Shown one piece after another: positions 26,311 to 33,753 of a stretch of DNA of 64,000 nucleotides (positions are counted from its first letter, which is position 1; each line of letters begins with the position of its first letter). Below the pieces are notes generated by a model, which saw nothing but the letters and a program-made list of their open reading frames with translations, did no database searches and was not told where the DNA came from. The stretch spans positions 8,990,001 through 9,054,000 of the forward strand of contig NC_013929.1 of the NCBI RefSeq assembly GCF_000091305.1, in the 5' to 3' direction. Source of the DNA: Streptomyces scabiei 87.22. GTDB lineage: Bacteria; Actinomycetota; Actinomycetes; Streptomycetales; Streptomycetaceae. A program made the translations under genes and the position numbers.

Positions 26311-27417
26311 ATGAACCGGCTGCAACGAGCACTCGACGCTCTGGTCGAGCGGATCGACACCCCCGCGCCGATCGTGCTGGTCGACGTCATGCAGGGCAAC
26401 ATCGACCGCATCCAGAGCTTCGCCGACCAGCGCAACCTCAAGGTCAGGCCCCACATCAAGACGCACAAGTGCGTGGAGATCGGGCGACGGCAGATCGCGG
26501 CGGGCGCGGTCGGTGTCACCGCGGGAAACGTCGGTGAGGCCGAGGTCTTCGCCGCGGCCGGGTTCGACGACATCTTCCTTGCCTACCCGATCTGGGCCGC
26601 AGGAACGAAGGGGCCCCGGATCCGCCGGCTCACCGAGTCCGCCCGCCTACGGGTCGGCGTCGACAACGTCGCTGCCATCGAGGCTCTCGCCGACGCGATG
26701 GGGGAAGAACCGGACCGACTGCAGGTCGTGATCGAGGTCGACTGCGGCGCCCGTCGTTCCGGGGCGCCGCCCGAGGCCGCGGGCGATCTCGCGCTCGCCG
26801 CCCGCAAACGCGGCCTGATGCCGGTGGGCGTCTTCACCTATCCCGGTCACGGCGGCGCGGATCGGGACGCTCGCCGACGCGCCGCGCAGGACCAGGAAGC
26901 CGCGCTCACCGCCGCGGTACGCAGCCTCGAAGGTGTCGGTGTCACCGCAGAGGTGGTCAGCGCCGGCTCCACTCCCACTTTCGAGTTCTCCACCAGCGGC
27001 GTGATCACCGAGATCCGTCCCGGTGAGTACATCTTCGGCGATCTGAACAACGCCCGGCTGGGCTCCTGCACGGAGGACCAGATCGCGCTGTTCGTCGCCG
27101 GCACCGTGGTCAGCGACTGGGTCCCCGGCCAGGTCATCGTCGATGTGGGCAACAAGGCTCTCAGCAAAGAAGGCAGCCCCGAGATCGGCTACGGAGGCAT
27201 CGCCGGCACGAAGGCGGTCCTGTCCAAGGTCAACGAGTACCACGGGTTCCTTCCGCTCACGGACGGCGAGTTCCGCCCCAGAGTCGGCAGCGTCGTCCCG
27301 GTGGTGCCGAACCATGTCTGCCCGGTCGTCCTCGGCTTCGAGGAACTGATCGTCACCGACAGCACGGGCACGTCGCTGCAGCGCTGGCCGGTCGACGCCC
27401 GCGGATTCCTCAACTGA
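26311..27417 (+). CDS. D-threonine aldolase/D-serine dehydratase-like PLP enzyme (alanine racemase fold)
   Basis: A 368-residue fold-type III PLP enzyme. AAGGAGG precedes the ATG. The Schiff-base Lys50 is in RPHIKTHKC. The C-terminal His335-x-Cys337 in VPNHVCPV is the metal site of D-threonine aldolase and eukaryote-type D-serine dehydratase. It splits a beta-hydroxy D-amino acid to glycine plus an aldehyde, or dehydrates a D-hydroxy amino acid. It sits between the Rid gene and the SDR of the right arm, and the SDR might act on the hydroxyl form of the same carbon skeleton (inference). This gene is missing from the left arm. Confidence 0.87.
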   Translation: MNRLQRALDALVERIDTPAPIVLVDVMQGNIDRIQSFADQRNLKVRPHIKTHKCVEIGRRQIAAGAVGVTAGNVGEAEVFAAAGFDDIFLAYPIWAAGTKGPRIRRLTESARLRVGVDNVAAIEALADAMGEEPDRLQVVIEVDCGARRSGAPPEAAGDLALAARKRGLMPVGVFTYPGHGGADRDARRRAAQDQEAALTAAVRSLEGVGVTAEVVSAGSTPTFEFSTSGVITEIRPGEYIFGDLNNARLGSCTEDQIALFVAGTVVSDWVPGQVIVDVGNKALSKEGSPEIGYGGIAGTKAVLSKVNEYHGFLPLTDGEFRPRVGSVVPVVPNHVCPVVLGFEELIVTDSTGTSLQRWPVDARGFLN

Positions 27418-27491
27418 CCCATGCCGGGGACGGGACCTCTCGAATCCGAGCCCGCAACCCGACCGACCTCACCCGCAAAGGAGTGCCTGAC

Positions 27492-28226
27492 ATGAGACTC
27501 GACAAGGTCACGGCCTTGGTGACCGGTGCCAGCAGTGGCATCGGGGAAGCCGTGAGTTCCCACTTCCGCCGCGAGGGCGCACGACTGCTGCTCACCGGCC
27601 GCAGGGAGCGACTCGACAGCGCTGAGCCCGACGACCTGTACGTTCCCGGAAACCTCAACGACGAGGCGTTCGTCGAGCGCCTGGCCGAGCAGGCCGCGGA
27701 GTCCTTCGGCTCCGTCGACGTCGTCGTCCTCAACCACGGCCTGCAGGCCGTCAGTCCGCTCACCGAGATGGCCTGCGACGACGCGAGGAACGTGCTGGAG
27801 AGCAACCTGCTCAGCGCGTTCCTGGTGATGAAGCACTTCGCACCTCTGATGCCCGATACCGGCGGCTCGTTCGTGTGTGTCAGTTCACGGCTGGGCATGG
27901 TGGGCATGGCCGGGCAGGCCCTGTATTCCGCCGCCAAGGGTGGCCTCATCATGCTCGCCAAGGGCGCTGCCATCGAATGGGCTTCGCGCAACATCCGTGT
28001 CAACGTCGTCGCTCCGGGTCTGACCGTCACTCCGGTCATCGAAGCGGCGTTCGAGCGCAGGCCCGACCCCGAGGCCTACCGTCGTGAGCGCGAGAGCACG
28101 ATCCCCCTCCAACGCCTCGCCACCCCCGAAGAGGTTGCCGACGCGGTGCTCTTCTTCGCATCGTCGGAGTCGTCGTACGTGACCGGATCGGTCCTGACCG
28201 TCGACGGCGGGTACACCGCTTTCTGA
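27492..28226 (+). CDS. short-chain dehydrogenase/reductase
   Basis: A 244-residue classical SDR. AAGGAG lies 8 bases before the ATG at 27492. The cofactor motif is TGASSGIG (residues 11-18), NHG follows at 81-83, and the catalytic Ser131/132, Tyr145 and Lys149 are in VSSRLGMVG and ALYSAAKGG. It oxidises or reduces a secondary alcohol or ketone, cofactor unspecified. Two relics of paralogues occur in the window: a 5' part at 17836 and a 3' part at 22065-22232. Confidence 0.9.
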   Translation: MRLDKVTALVTGASSGIGEAVSSHFRREGARLLLTGRRERLDSAEPDDLYVPGNLNDEAFVERLAEQAAESFGSVDVVVLNHGLQAVSPLTEMACDDARNVLESNLLSAFLVMKHFAPLMPDTGGSFVCVSSRLGMVGMAGQALYSAAKGGLIMLAKGAAIEWASRNIRVNVVAPGLTVTPVIEAAFERRPDPEAYRRERESTIPLQRLATPEEVADAVLFFASSESSYVTGSVLTVDGGYTAF

Positions 28227-28440
28227 ACATTCCTGCTGAGTACCACCACCAGCGATGGGCCGAACGACCTGCTCTTCCGTCGCGCCGACTTGCCTCGGGC
28301 GACCGCTGATCGCAGCATGGCCGATCGACCACGAGTCGAGCACACGCCTCTGTCGCCGCACTCGAACCGCGTCACCATTTCGAGCCTCTTGACTACCTCG
28401 AAAGCCGCCGCCATTCTCTGTGTCATATAACAGCATGCTA

Positions 28441-28455
28441 TGCCACATTGTGGCA
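28441..28455. promoter_or_regulatory. IclR-type operator before the second sarcosine-oxidase-like gene
   Basis: TGCCACATTGTGGCA is fully symmetric apart from the central base and is the same site as at 2035-2049 and 3021-3035. It lies 104 bases before the GTG at 28559. On the minus strand the sequence beyond it, GCATGC then TGTTAT, mimics the iclR promoter layout, which suggests an iclR gene once stood here in place of the SDR. Confidence 0.7.
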
Positions 28456-28558
28456 CGTGGTGGATGGGGATCCCGAGGGTGCGCCCCTTCCACGTCGCCC
28501 CCAAGCGTCCTCACGCTCGGGCCCAGCTTGCGGCTCGGCGATACGAAAGGACAGTCCT

Positions 28559-29698
28559 GTGTCAGCCGCGAGGAATCGCGTCGCTGTGGTCGGCGTCGGA
28601 ACGATGGGCAGCCAGGCCGCCTGGCGGCTGGCGGCACGGGGCGCCGAAGTCGTGGCCTACGACCGCTTCGCCCCGGGTCACGACCGCAGTGCCGCAGGCG
28701 GTGAGACCCGGGTCTTCCGCAGCGTGCAGACCCACGACGGCCGCTATGTGCCGCTCGTCCGGCACGCCGACGCCCTCTGGGAGCAGTTGCAGGCGGAGAC
28801 CGGGCGGGAACTGCGCCGCCTGACCGGAGCCCTGGTCATGGGGCCGCCCGACGACCCCGAGATGCGCACCGTCATGGACGGCATCGCCGAGCACGGCCTC
28901 GACCACGAGATGATCGACACCGAGGCCATGGCGAAGCGGTTCCCGCAGTTCCGCGTCGACGACGGCGACCTGGTGGTGCTCGACTCCCACGCGGGGTTCG
29001 TCCGCCCGGAGCTGACGGTCCAGACCGCGGCCCGGCGTGCCGAGGAGCTGGGGGCCCGGGTCCGCCGCTACACCCCGGTGCGGGAAGTCGTTCCCGTCGC
29101 CGGGGGAGGAGTGGAGATCCGCACCGACACCGGCACCGAGCGCTTCGACGCCGCGGTCGTCACCCCGGGCCCCTGGGTGGGCGACCTGCTGCCCGACCTG
29201 CCGTGGGAAGTGAACGTCTACCGCGCGATCAGCGCCTGGTTCCTGCCCCACGAGGACCGTCCCGCAGACGCCGAGCGCCCCGCCTTCGTCCGCTGCGGCG
29301 ACGTCCCCTTCTACGGCATCCCGTCCCCGGACGGCCTGACCGTCAAGCTGGGCCTGCCCCAGCAGCACCACAAACCCGTGGACGACCCCGACCGCCTGAA
29401 CCGGACCGTTGCGCCCGAAGAGCTGGAGACCTTCACCACGGCGGTGCGCCGCCACCTGCCCGGCCTGAACCCCGACCCGGTGCGCCTGTCCGCCTTCATG
29501 GAGGGCTACACCGACAGCACCCTCCCTCTGGTCGGCCCCCTGCCGGGCTGCGACGACATCGTCCTGCTGGCCGGCTTCTCCGGCCAGGGCTTCAAGATCT
29601 CGCCCGCCATGGGCGACATCGCCGCGGACCTCGCCCTTCAGGGCCACACCTCCCAGCCGATCGACTTCATCACCACGAACGGCCGCACCGCGGCTTGA
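28559..29698 (+). CDS. FAD-dependent amine oxidase, sarcosine oxidase/N-methyltryptophan oxidase-like (copy B)
   Basis: A 379-residue flavoenzyme and close paralogue of the gene at 3199-4338, with the same length and the same GTG start context (GAAAGGA). The FAD motif is VVGVGTMGSQAAWRLAARG and the C-terminal motif is LAGFSGQGFKISPAMGD. The covalent-FAD Cys position is Phe (SAFMEGYTD), against Tyr in copy A. Differences from copy A cluster in the middle third (YRAISAWFLPHEDRPADAER), which may mean a different substrate. The IclR-type site upstream puts it in the same regulon as copy A. Confidence 0.86.
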   Translation: MSAARNRVAVVGVGTMGSQAAWRLAARGAEVVAYDRFAPGHDRSAAGGETRVFRSVQTHDGRYVPLVRHADALWEQLQAETGRELRRLTGALVMGPPDDPEMRTVMDGIAEHGLDHEMIDTEAMAKRFPQFRVDDGDLVVLDSHAGFVRPELTVQTAARRAEELGARVRRYTPVREVVPVAGGGVEIRTDTGTERFDAAVVTPGPWVGDLLPDLPWEVNVYRAISAWFLPHEDRPADAERPAFVRCGDVPFYGIPSPDGLTVKLGLPQQHHKPVDDPDRLNRTVAPEELETFTTAVRRHLPGLNPDPVRLSAFMEGYTDSTLPLVGPLPGCDDIVLLAGFSGQGFKISPAMGDIAADLALQGHTSQPIDFITTNGRTAA

Positions 29699-29716
29699 GC
29701 CCGAACGAGGAAAGCC

Positions 29717-29764
29717 ATGACCCCGACCATCGGCACGCTGCGGGCCGAGCCCGGCCGGACCTGA
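29717..29764 (+). pseudogene. deacylase 5' stub
   Basis: GAGGAAAG and ATG 29717 start a 15-codon frame, MTPTIGTLRAEPGRT, then a stop. It resembles the start of the deacylase at 4341 (MSDTTLSVGSLHAEPGSTVG). Its position, directly after copy B of the oxidase, is the same as in region 1. The rest of the gene has been deleted. Confidence 0.65.
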
Positions 29765-29850
29765 GCGGCGGCCTGCCGAAGGTCCGCCGCCGCGGTCTCG
29801 CTCCGGCACCCGGTCGCGCCGGAGACCCCTGGCGCGGGGAGTTTGCGACC

Positions 29851-30342
29851 ATGACCGATGCGCGAAGGAGACGGTCCGCCGTGGATAGCACCGACGAGAA
29901 GATCATCGCCGAGCTGACCCGCAACGCTCGCATCTCGCATGCGGAGTTGGCCGGCAAGGTGCTGCTCTCCCGCAACGCGGTGCGTCAGCGCGTCGAACGG
30001 CTGGAGCGCCGGGGCCACATCGCCGGCTACACCATCGTCCGCGCGGGCGGCGACACCGGCGATGTGGTCTCGGCGCTGGTCCTCGTCCACCGCCAGGACC
30101 GCATGCGCGGCGGCGACGTCCTGGCCGCGCTCAAGCGCATTCCGGAGGTGGTCATCTGCGAGATCCTCAGCGGCGACTTCGACATCATGGTGCGCCTGGA
30201 GGCTGCCTCGTTGGAACGTGTCCGGAGCATCTGGGAGGACATCGCCCGGATGCCCGGCGTACGGGACACGGTCACCGCGCTCACCCTGTCCAGCATCGTC
30301 AGCCGCCGGCGGGGAGAGCAGGGGCCGGCAGCGGCGGGGTGA
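29851..30342 (+). CDS. Lrp/AsnC-family transcriptional regulator
   Basis: A 163-residue Lrp/AsnC regulator. The AsnC-type helix-turn-helix is TDEKIIAELTRNARISHAEL with KVLLSRNAVRQRVERLERRG, and the ligand-binding RAM domain follows. GGGGAG precedes the ATG at 29851. Such regulators sense amino acids. Here it closes the right catabolic arm, as DoeX-type AsnC proteins do in ectoine catabolic loci, but the target cannot be deduced. A hairpin begins at the base after its stop. Confidence 0.9.
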   Translation: MTDARRRRSAVDSTDEKIIAELTRNARISHAELAGKVLLSRNAVRQRVERLERRGHIAGYTIVRAGGDTGDVVSALVLVHRQDRMRGGDVLAALKRIPEVVICEILSGDFDIMVRLEAASLERVRSIWEDIARMPGVRDTVTALTLSSIVSRRRGEQGPAAAG

Positions 30343-30369
30343 GCCGCGCGGTGGCGTGTTCCGCGCGGC
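30343..30369 (+). terminator. hairpin after the Lrp/AsnC gene
   Basis: GCCGCGCGG (30343-30351) pairs perfectly with CCGCGCGGC (30361-30369) around nine bases, immediately after the stop. There is no U-run, as is common in Streptomyces. Confidence 0.55.
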
Positions 30370-30439
30370 CGTGCCGCTCTTGGCCGCGGCGAGGAAGAGT
30401 CGGCCGTCCACCAGTGCCGTGGTAGTGGCCCGTCGGCGG

Positions 30440-30990
30440 GTATTGCATTGCTCCTTTCAGCGATCTGGCGCCGTGCGATCACGGTCTGGCAGGCGTGGAG
30501 CGCGGCGGCGAGCAGGTGGACGGCTGTGCCGTCGGTGCGGGACCCGCGCAATCTTGCCGTCGACGGCAAGGTCGACCAGCGGTCGTCGTGTTTGCCGATC
30601 GGGTCGGTGGCGTATCGGGCGAGCCAGGCGCCGACGGCGTCGTCGAGCGTGTCCCCGTACCGGCGGGCGAGGAGCCGTTCCGGTGTGGAGGCGCTCGGCG
30701 TGCTGGAGACCAGACCGATTCGTTCGCGCAGGTCGGGGTCGATATCGACGGCGAAGCGGGCGATGGCGGCCAGGGACGTGGCTCCGCCGAGGACAGCGAC
30801 CGGGCACAGTGCGAGCAGGGAGCCCAAGCGGTAGCGGTGGCCCCGGACCGGCGAGGATCGTCGAACATCGGGTATCCGCCCCAGCACTTCGGCCAAGGCG
30901 GTGAACTGCCGTGGTTCCGGATCCGGGCAGGCGGAGTCGATGTCCTCGCAGTGGCGCAGCAGGACAGGCGATCAGCTCATCTTGTCGGCT
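30440..30990 (-). pseudogene. ISAs1-family transposase relic
   Basis: On the minus strand a frame reads LAEVLGRIPDVRRSSPVRGH, then RYRLGSLLALCPVAVLGGAT and later STPERLLARRYGDTLD, which matches the N-terminal associated domain of ISAs1 transposases. A shift then hides the usual VDGK (another frame gives LAVDGKIAR), and the first frame resumes RGSRTDGTAVHLLAAALHA. The catalytic core downstream is missing. Dead insertion sequence, truncated at its 3' side near 30440. Confidence 0.72.
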
Positions 30991-31368
30991 GAGAACGCTT
31001 CAGCCTTGGTGCGTGGAGCGGTTGGCGTCCCGGGCGCCGGAGGTCGCGGCGTCGTGGGCGGCGAGTTCTTCTCGGGTTCCTACGAAGGCGGGTCCGCAAT
31101 CGGGAGGGAGGCGGTCAACCACCATTGTGACGGCCTGTTGCGACGTCGCGGCCGGACCCACGGACTGGTCGCGCAGGGGGCCGGAGACCCAGTATTCGCC
31201 TTCGGCTGTGGGCTGGATGTAAGGAATGTCCCATGCCCATGGCCACTCTGTGCAACGGCTGAAATGCAGCTCGCCCATTCCCGTCCAGGGGAACAACTGG
31301 CGCAGGCGCGGCTCAGCGTAGGCCGCTTCCAGCAATTTGAGGTTCCCCCGTCATGCGGGAGCCGCTGA

Positions 31369-32286
31369 TCAGCTGGTCAGCAGGGGTTGACGGGTGTTCA
31401 GATTCGTTGGTTCGGCCGTCGCCTGCTCGGCGTAGTACTTCTCCTCGAACTCGATCGGGCTGAGGAAGCCGAGCCGTTCCTGGATGCGGCGGGAGTTATA
31501 GAAGCCGTCGATGTACTCGAAGAGCGCGAGATTCGCCTCGGCCCTCGTGGTGAAGGTGCGGCCACGGAGGCCCTCGGTTTTGATGAGCATCCAGAGGTTC
31601 TCCGCGAGGGCGTTGTCGTACGAGTCCCCGACGGAGCCCATGGACGCCTCAACTCCCGCCCGCATCAGCCGGGTTGTGAGCTTGATGGACGTGTACTGAC
31701 AGCCGTGGTCGGCGTGGTGGATGAGCTTGCCCGGCTCGACCTCGCGGGACGCGAGCGCGTACTCCAGCGTGGTCAGGACCAGGTCGGCGTCCGCGCGGGC
31801 GGAGGTCTCCCACGCGACCACCCGCCGGGAGAATGCGTCCCGGATCGCGGAGAGCCACAACGGTCCCTCGCCGGTGGAGACCATCGTGAGGTCGGTGACC
31901 CACAACCGGTTCGGCGCCGGTGCGGTGAAGTCCCGGTTGACCAGGTCCGGGGCGAGGCTGGCCTTGGGATCGCGGCGCGTGAAGCCCTTCCGCCGCGGGC
32001 TGATCCCCGCGATGTCGGCCTCGCGCATCAGGCGCTCGACCCGCTTGCGGCCCACGCGTGTGCCCTCGCGTCTGAGGACGGCGTGCACGCGCGGCGATCC
32101 GTAATTGCCGCCGGACTCCGCGTGGATCTCCTTGATCCGCTCGGCCAGTTCGACGTCGCGGCGTCGCCGTTCGCACGGTTCCTTCTCCGCGCGGCGCCAG
32201 CGGTAGTAGGTGGAGGAGGGGATGTGCAGTTCCCGCAGGACGCACTCGACTCCCAGGCGGGGATGCTCGTCAACGAGCGCCGTCAC
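31369..32286 (-). CDS. IS3 OrfB transposase catalytic subunit
   Basis: A 305-residue frame with the HTH_21 region (GNYGSPRVHAVLRREGTRVG) and an rve-type DDE core: Asp in WVTDLTMV, Asp in HHADHGCQYTS and Glu in NALAENLWMLIKTE. The formal start is a GTG at 32286, but it is probably made as an OrfAB fusion by -1 frameshifting at the T6C run (complement of 32316-32322) in orfA, because the frame stays open upstream to that site. Confidence 0.88.
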   Translation of the reverse strand: MTALVDEHPRLGVECVLRELHIPSSTYYRWRRAEKEPCERRRRDVELAERIKEIHAESGGNYGSPRVHAVLRREGTRVGRKRVERLMREADIAGISPRRKGFTRRDPKASLAPDLVNRDFTAPAPNRLWVTDLTMVSTGEGPLWLSAIRDAFSRRVVAWETSARADADLVLTTLEYALASREVEPGKLIHHADHGCQYTSIKLTTRLMRAGVEASMGSVGDSYDNALAENLWMLIKTEGLRGRTFTTRAEANLALFEYIDGFYNSRRIQERLGFLSPIEFEEKYYAEQATAEPTNLNTRQPLLTS

Positions 32287-32591
32287 CTGGGCCGGGTCGG
32301 GTCGAGTTGCGCCGCGAAAAAAGCCGAGGCCGTCCGCAGGACGTCGTTGGCCCGCTTGAGCTGGGCGTTCTCCTTGCGCAGGGCCGCGAGCTCGGCGCGT
32401 TCGTCGGTGGTGAGACGGTCGTCGCGTTCGCCGGCGTCCGCCTCGGCCTGGCGGATCCAGCCGCGCAGGGCCTCGGGGTGCACGCCGAGGTCGACGGCCA
32501 GCTTCTTGATCTGCGGCTTCGGCTCGGTGGTGCGGTACATCCGTACCGCACGCTCACGCAACTCGAGCGAGTATTTCCGGGGTGCAGCCAT
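32283..32591 (-). CDS. IS3 OrfA (helix-turn-helix)
   Basis: A 102-residue protein beginning MAAPRKYSLELRERAVRMYR, with a helix-turn-helix (LAVDLGVHPEALRGWIRQAE) and a leucine-zipper-like AELAALRKENAQLKRANDVL. The stop overlaps the orfB frame by 4 bases. The codons GCT TTT TTC near the end place T TTT TTC in the correct phase for -1 slippage. Confidence 0.87.
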   Translation of the reverse strand: MAAPRKYSLELRERAVRMYRTTEPKPQIKKLAVDLGVHPEALRGWIRQAEADAGERDDRLTTDERAELAALRKENAQLKRANDVLRTASAFFAAQLDPTRPR

Positions 32592-32742
32592 GGTCACAGG
32601 TCCTCTCATGAGTCCCATCTGACCCGCTGTCAACTTCCTCCGCATCTCGGGGGAACCTCAATTCCGGACGGACCCGCCCGTCAGCGCGAACGTTCTGCCA
32701 CCCTGCTTCGACGCGGGTGTGGCTCGGAGGGGTTGTGTCCAT

Positions 32743-33753
32743 GGCGACACATCATCCCAGTCGTTGGTCGCACCGGTCCGACAAGAGTGGCAAGCCAAGC
32801 CGCACGACTTGCCGCCGCACGACCGCGGTCCCGCCACCGTCCACAAGCCATCCGTCGAGCCCGCCCAGGGCAAGACCCACAACTTGCCGCACGTCGCCCC
32901 CCCCGTCGAGGCCCGTGAGCAGGCGGCCGGCGCCTGACTCCGAGCGCCCGCTCGTCAACCGGAGCGCGAACCCGGCACGGTTGCGCGAACGCTGTTTGGC
33001 CTGCACGTTCGAGCTCGTCACGACGCGGCGTCGTAACGCGCGCGTGCGGTCCGCACATCCGCCTCGTGGTGATCGCCCATGGTCCGAGCGGGATCAGAGC
33101 ACCTTCGGGGATCGACCGAGGCCGGTCAGGGCGTACTCGGCCCGTGGAGCCCTGTCGGCATGCAGAGTTCGGCCGACTGAGGCTCTGGACCGGCCGGTCG
33201 AGCTCGTCGAAGACGTAGCTGCGCTCTGCGTGAAGCAACTGCAGCACCGGGCCACACTCCCCGCCCGCCCTGATCAACGGCGTGTTGTGGAAGCTGTCCA
33301 CCGGGGCGCCTGGCGTGACCTGCCGAACGCCACGGGCCGTGGTCGAGGCCACGGCCGAGCCGCACGTGGTGGTGTTCGTCATCGACACCCACAAGGACGT
33401 GCAGGGCGTCCCGCCCGAGCCCACTTCGTTCCCGGCCGCCAACGTCTGCGCCTGCTGATCACCCTCCATCCGACCCGCCAGGCCGCCGCACCCCGAAACC
33501 AATCGTTCCGAAGTCGTACATGTCCTCGGTGCAGGAAGGTGCCGTATGCCGCTCCTCTTCGTCGGCCATGCCCCCGAGCGGGCCGTGAAGTCCTTGCCGT
33601 CCGGGTGAGGGTGAGGGCTGCCTGGCCGAAAGGGCACCCGGCCCACCCCACCCCACACCACGACGTCCACCCACCCCGCAAGACGGGTACTGCCATGTCC
33701 CGGAACAGGCAGCCGACCTTTCCGCGATCTCGCCGCACGGGGTGAGGATCAAG
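32743..33753. other. 1.0-kb gap with an IS5-type transposase trace
   Basis: No intact gene is visible. At about 33268-33350 on the plus strand two frames give INGVLWKLSTGAP and WRDLPNATG, matching the NGVLWRLRTGAPWRDLP start of IS5-group transposases. At 33449-33483 a sequence (CGCCTGCTGATCACC..., then CATCCGACCCGCCAGGCCG) recurs at 36827-36861 in the same orientation. The rest shows nothing I can assign. Confidence 0.45.

Larger units (their letters stand above)
31338..32660 (-). mobile_element. IS3-family insertion sequence, apparently intact
   Basis: 1323 bp bounded by TGAGGTTCCCCCG... at 31338 and its inverted copy ...GGGGGAACCTCA ending at 32660, the TG...CA ends expected for IS3. The imperfect inverted ends are similar for about 25 bases or more. 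The 3-bp direct repeat ATT flanks it (31335-31337 and 32661-32663). Both orfA and orfB are intact with a slippery T TTT TTC. It disrupts a DUF6193 gene. Confidence 0.88.
31000..32742 (-). pseudogene. DUF6193-family gene interrupted by an IS3 element
   Basis: The ATG at 32742 starts MDTTPPSHTRVEAGWQNVRA, followed by DGRVRPE. At 32661 the frame enters the IS. Taking out 31338-32660 and one ATT copy restores PELLEAAYAEPRLRQLFPW and continues to the stop at 31000, a 138-residue protein with the DUF6193 features ELHFSRCTEWPWAWDIPYI and PPDCGPAFVGTREELAAH. The family occurs widely in Streptomyces, often beside natural-product genes; its function is unknown. Exact reading-frame restoration shows the insertion is recent. 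Confidence 0.8.

Noticed and set aside
28389..28431. TTGACT...TATAAC as the promoter of oxidase copy B
   Set aside because: The spacing is 31 bases, far beyond 16-19, so I list only the operator.
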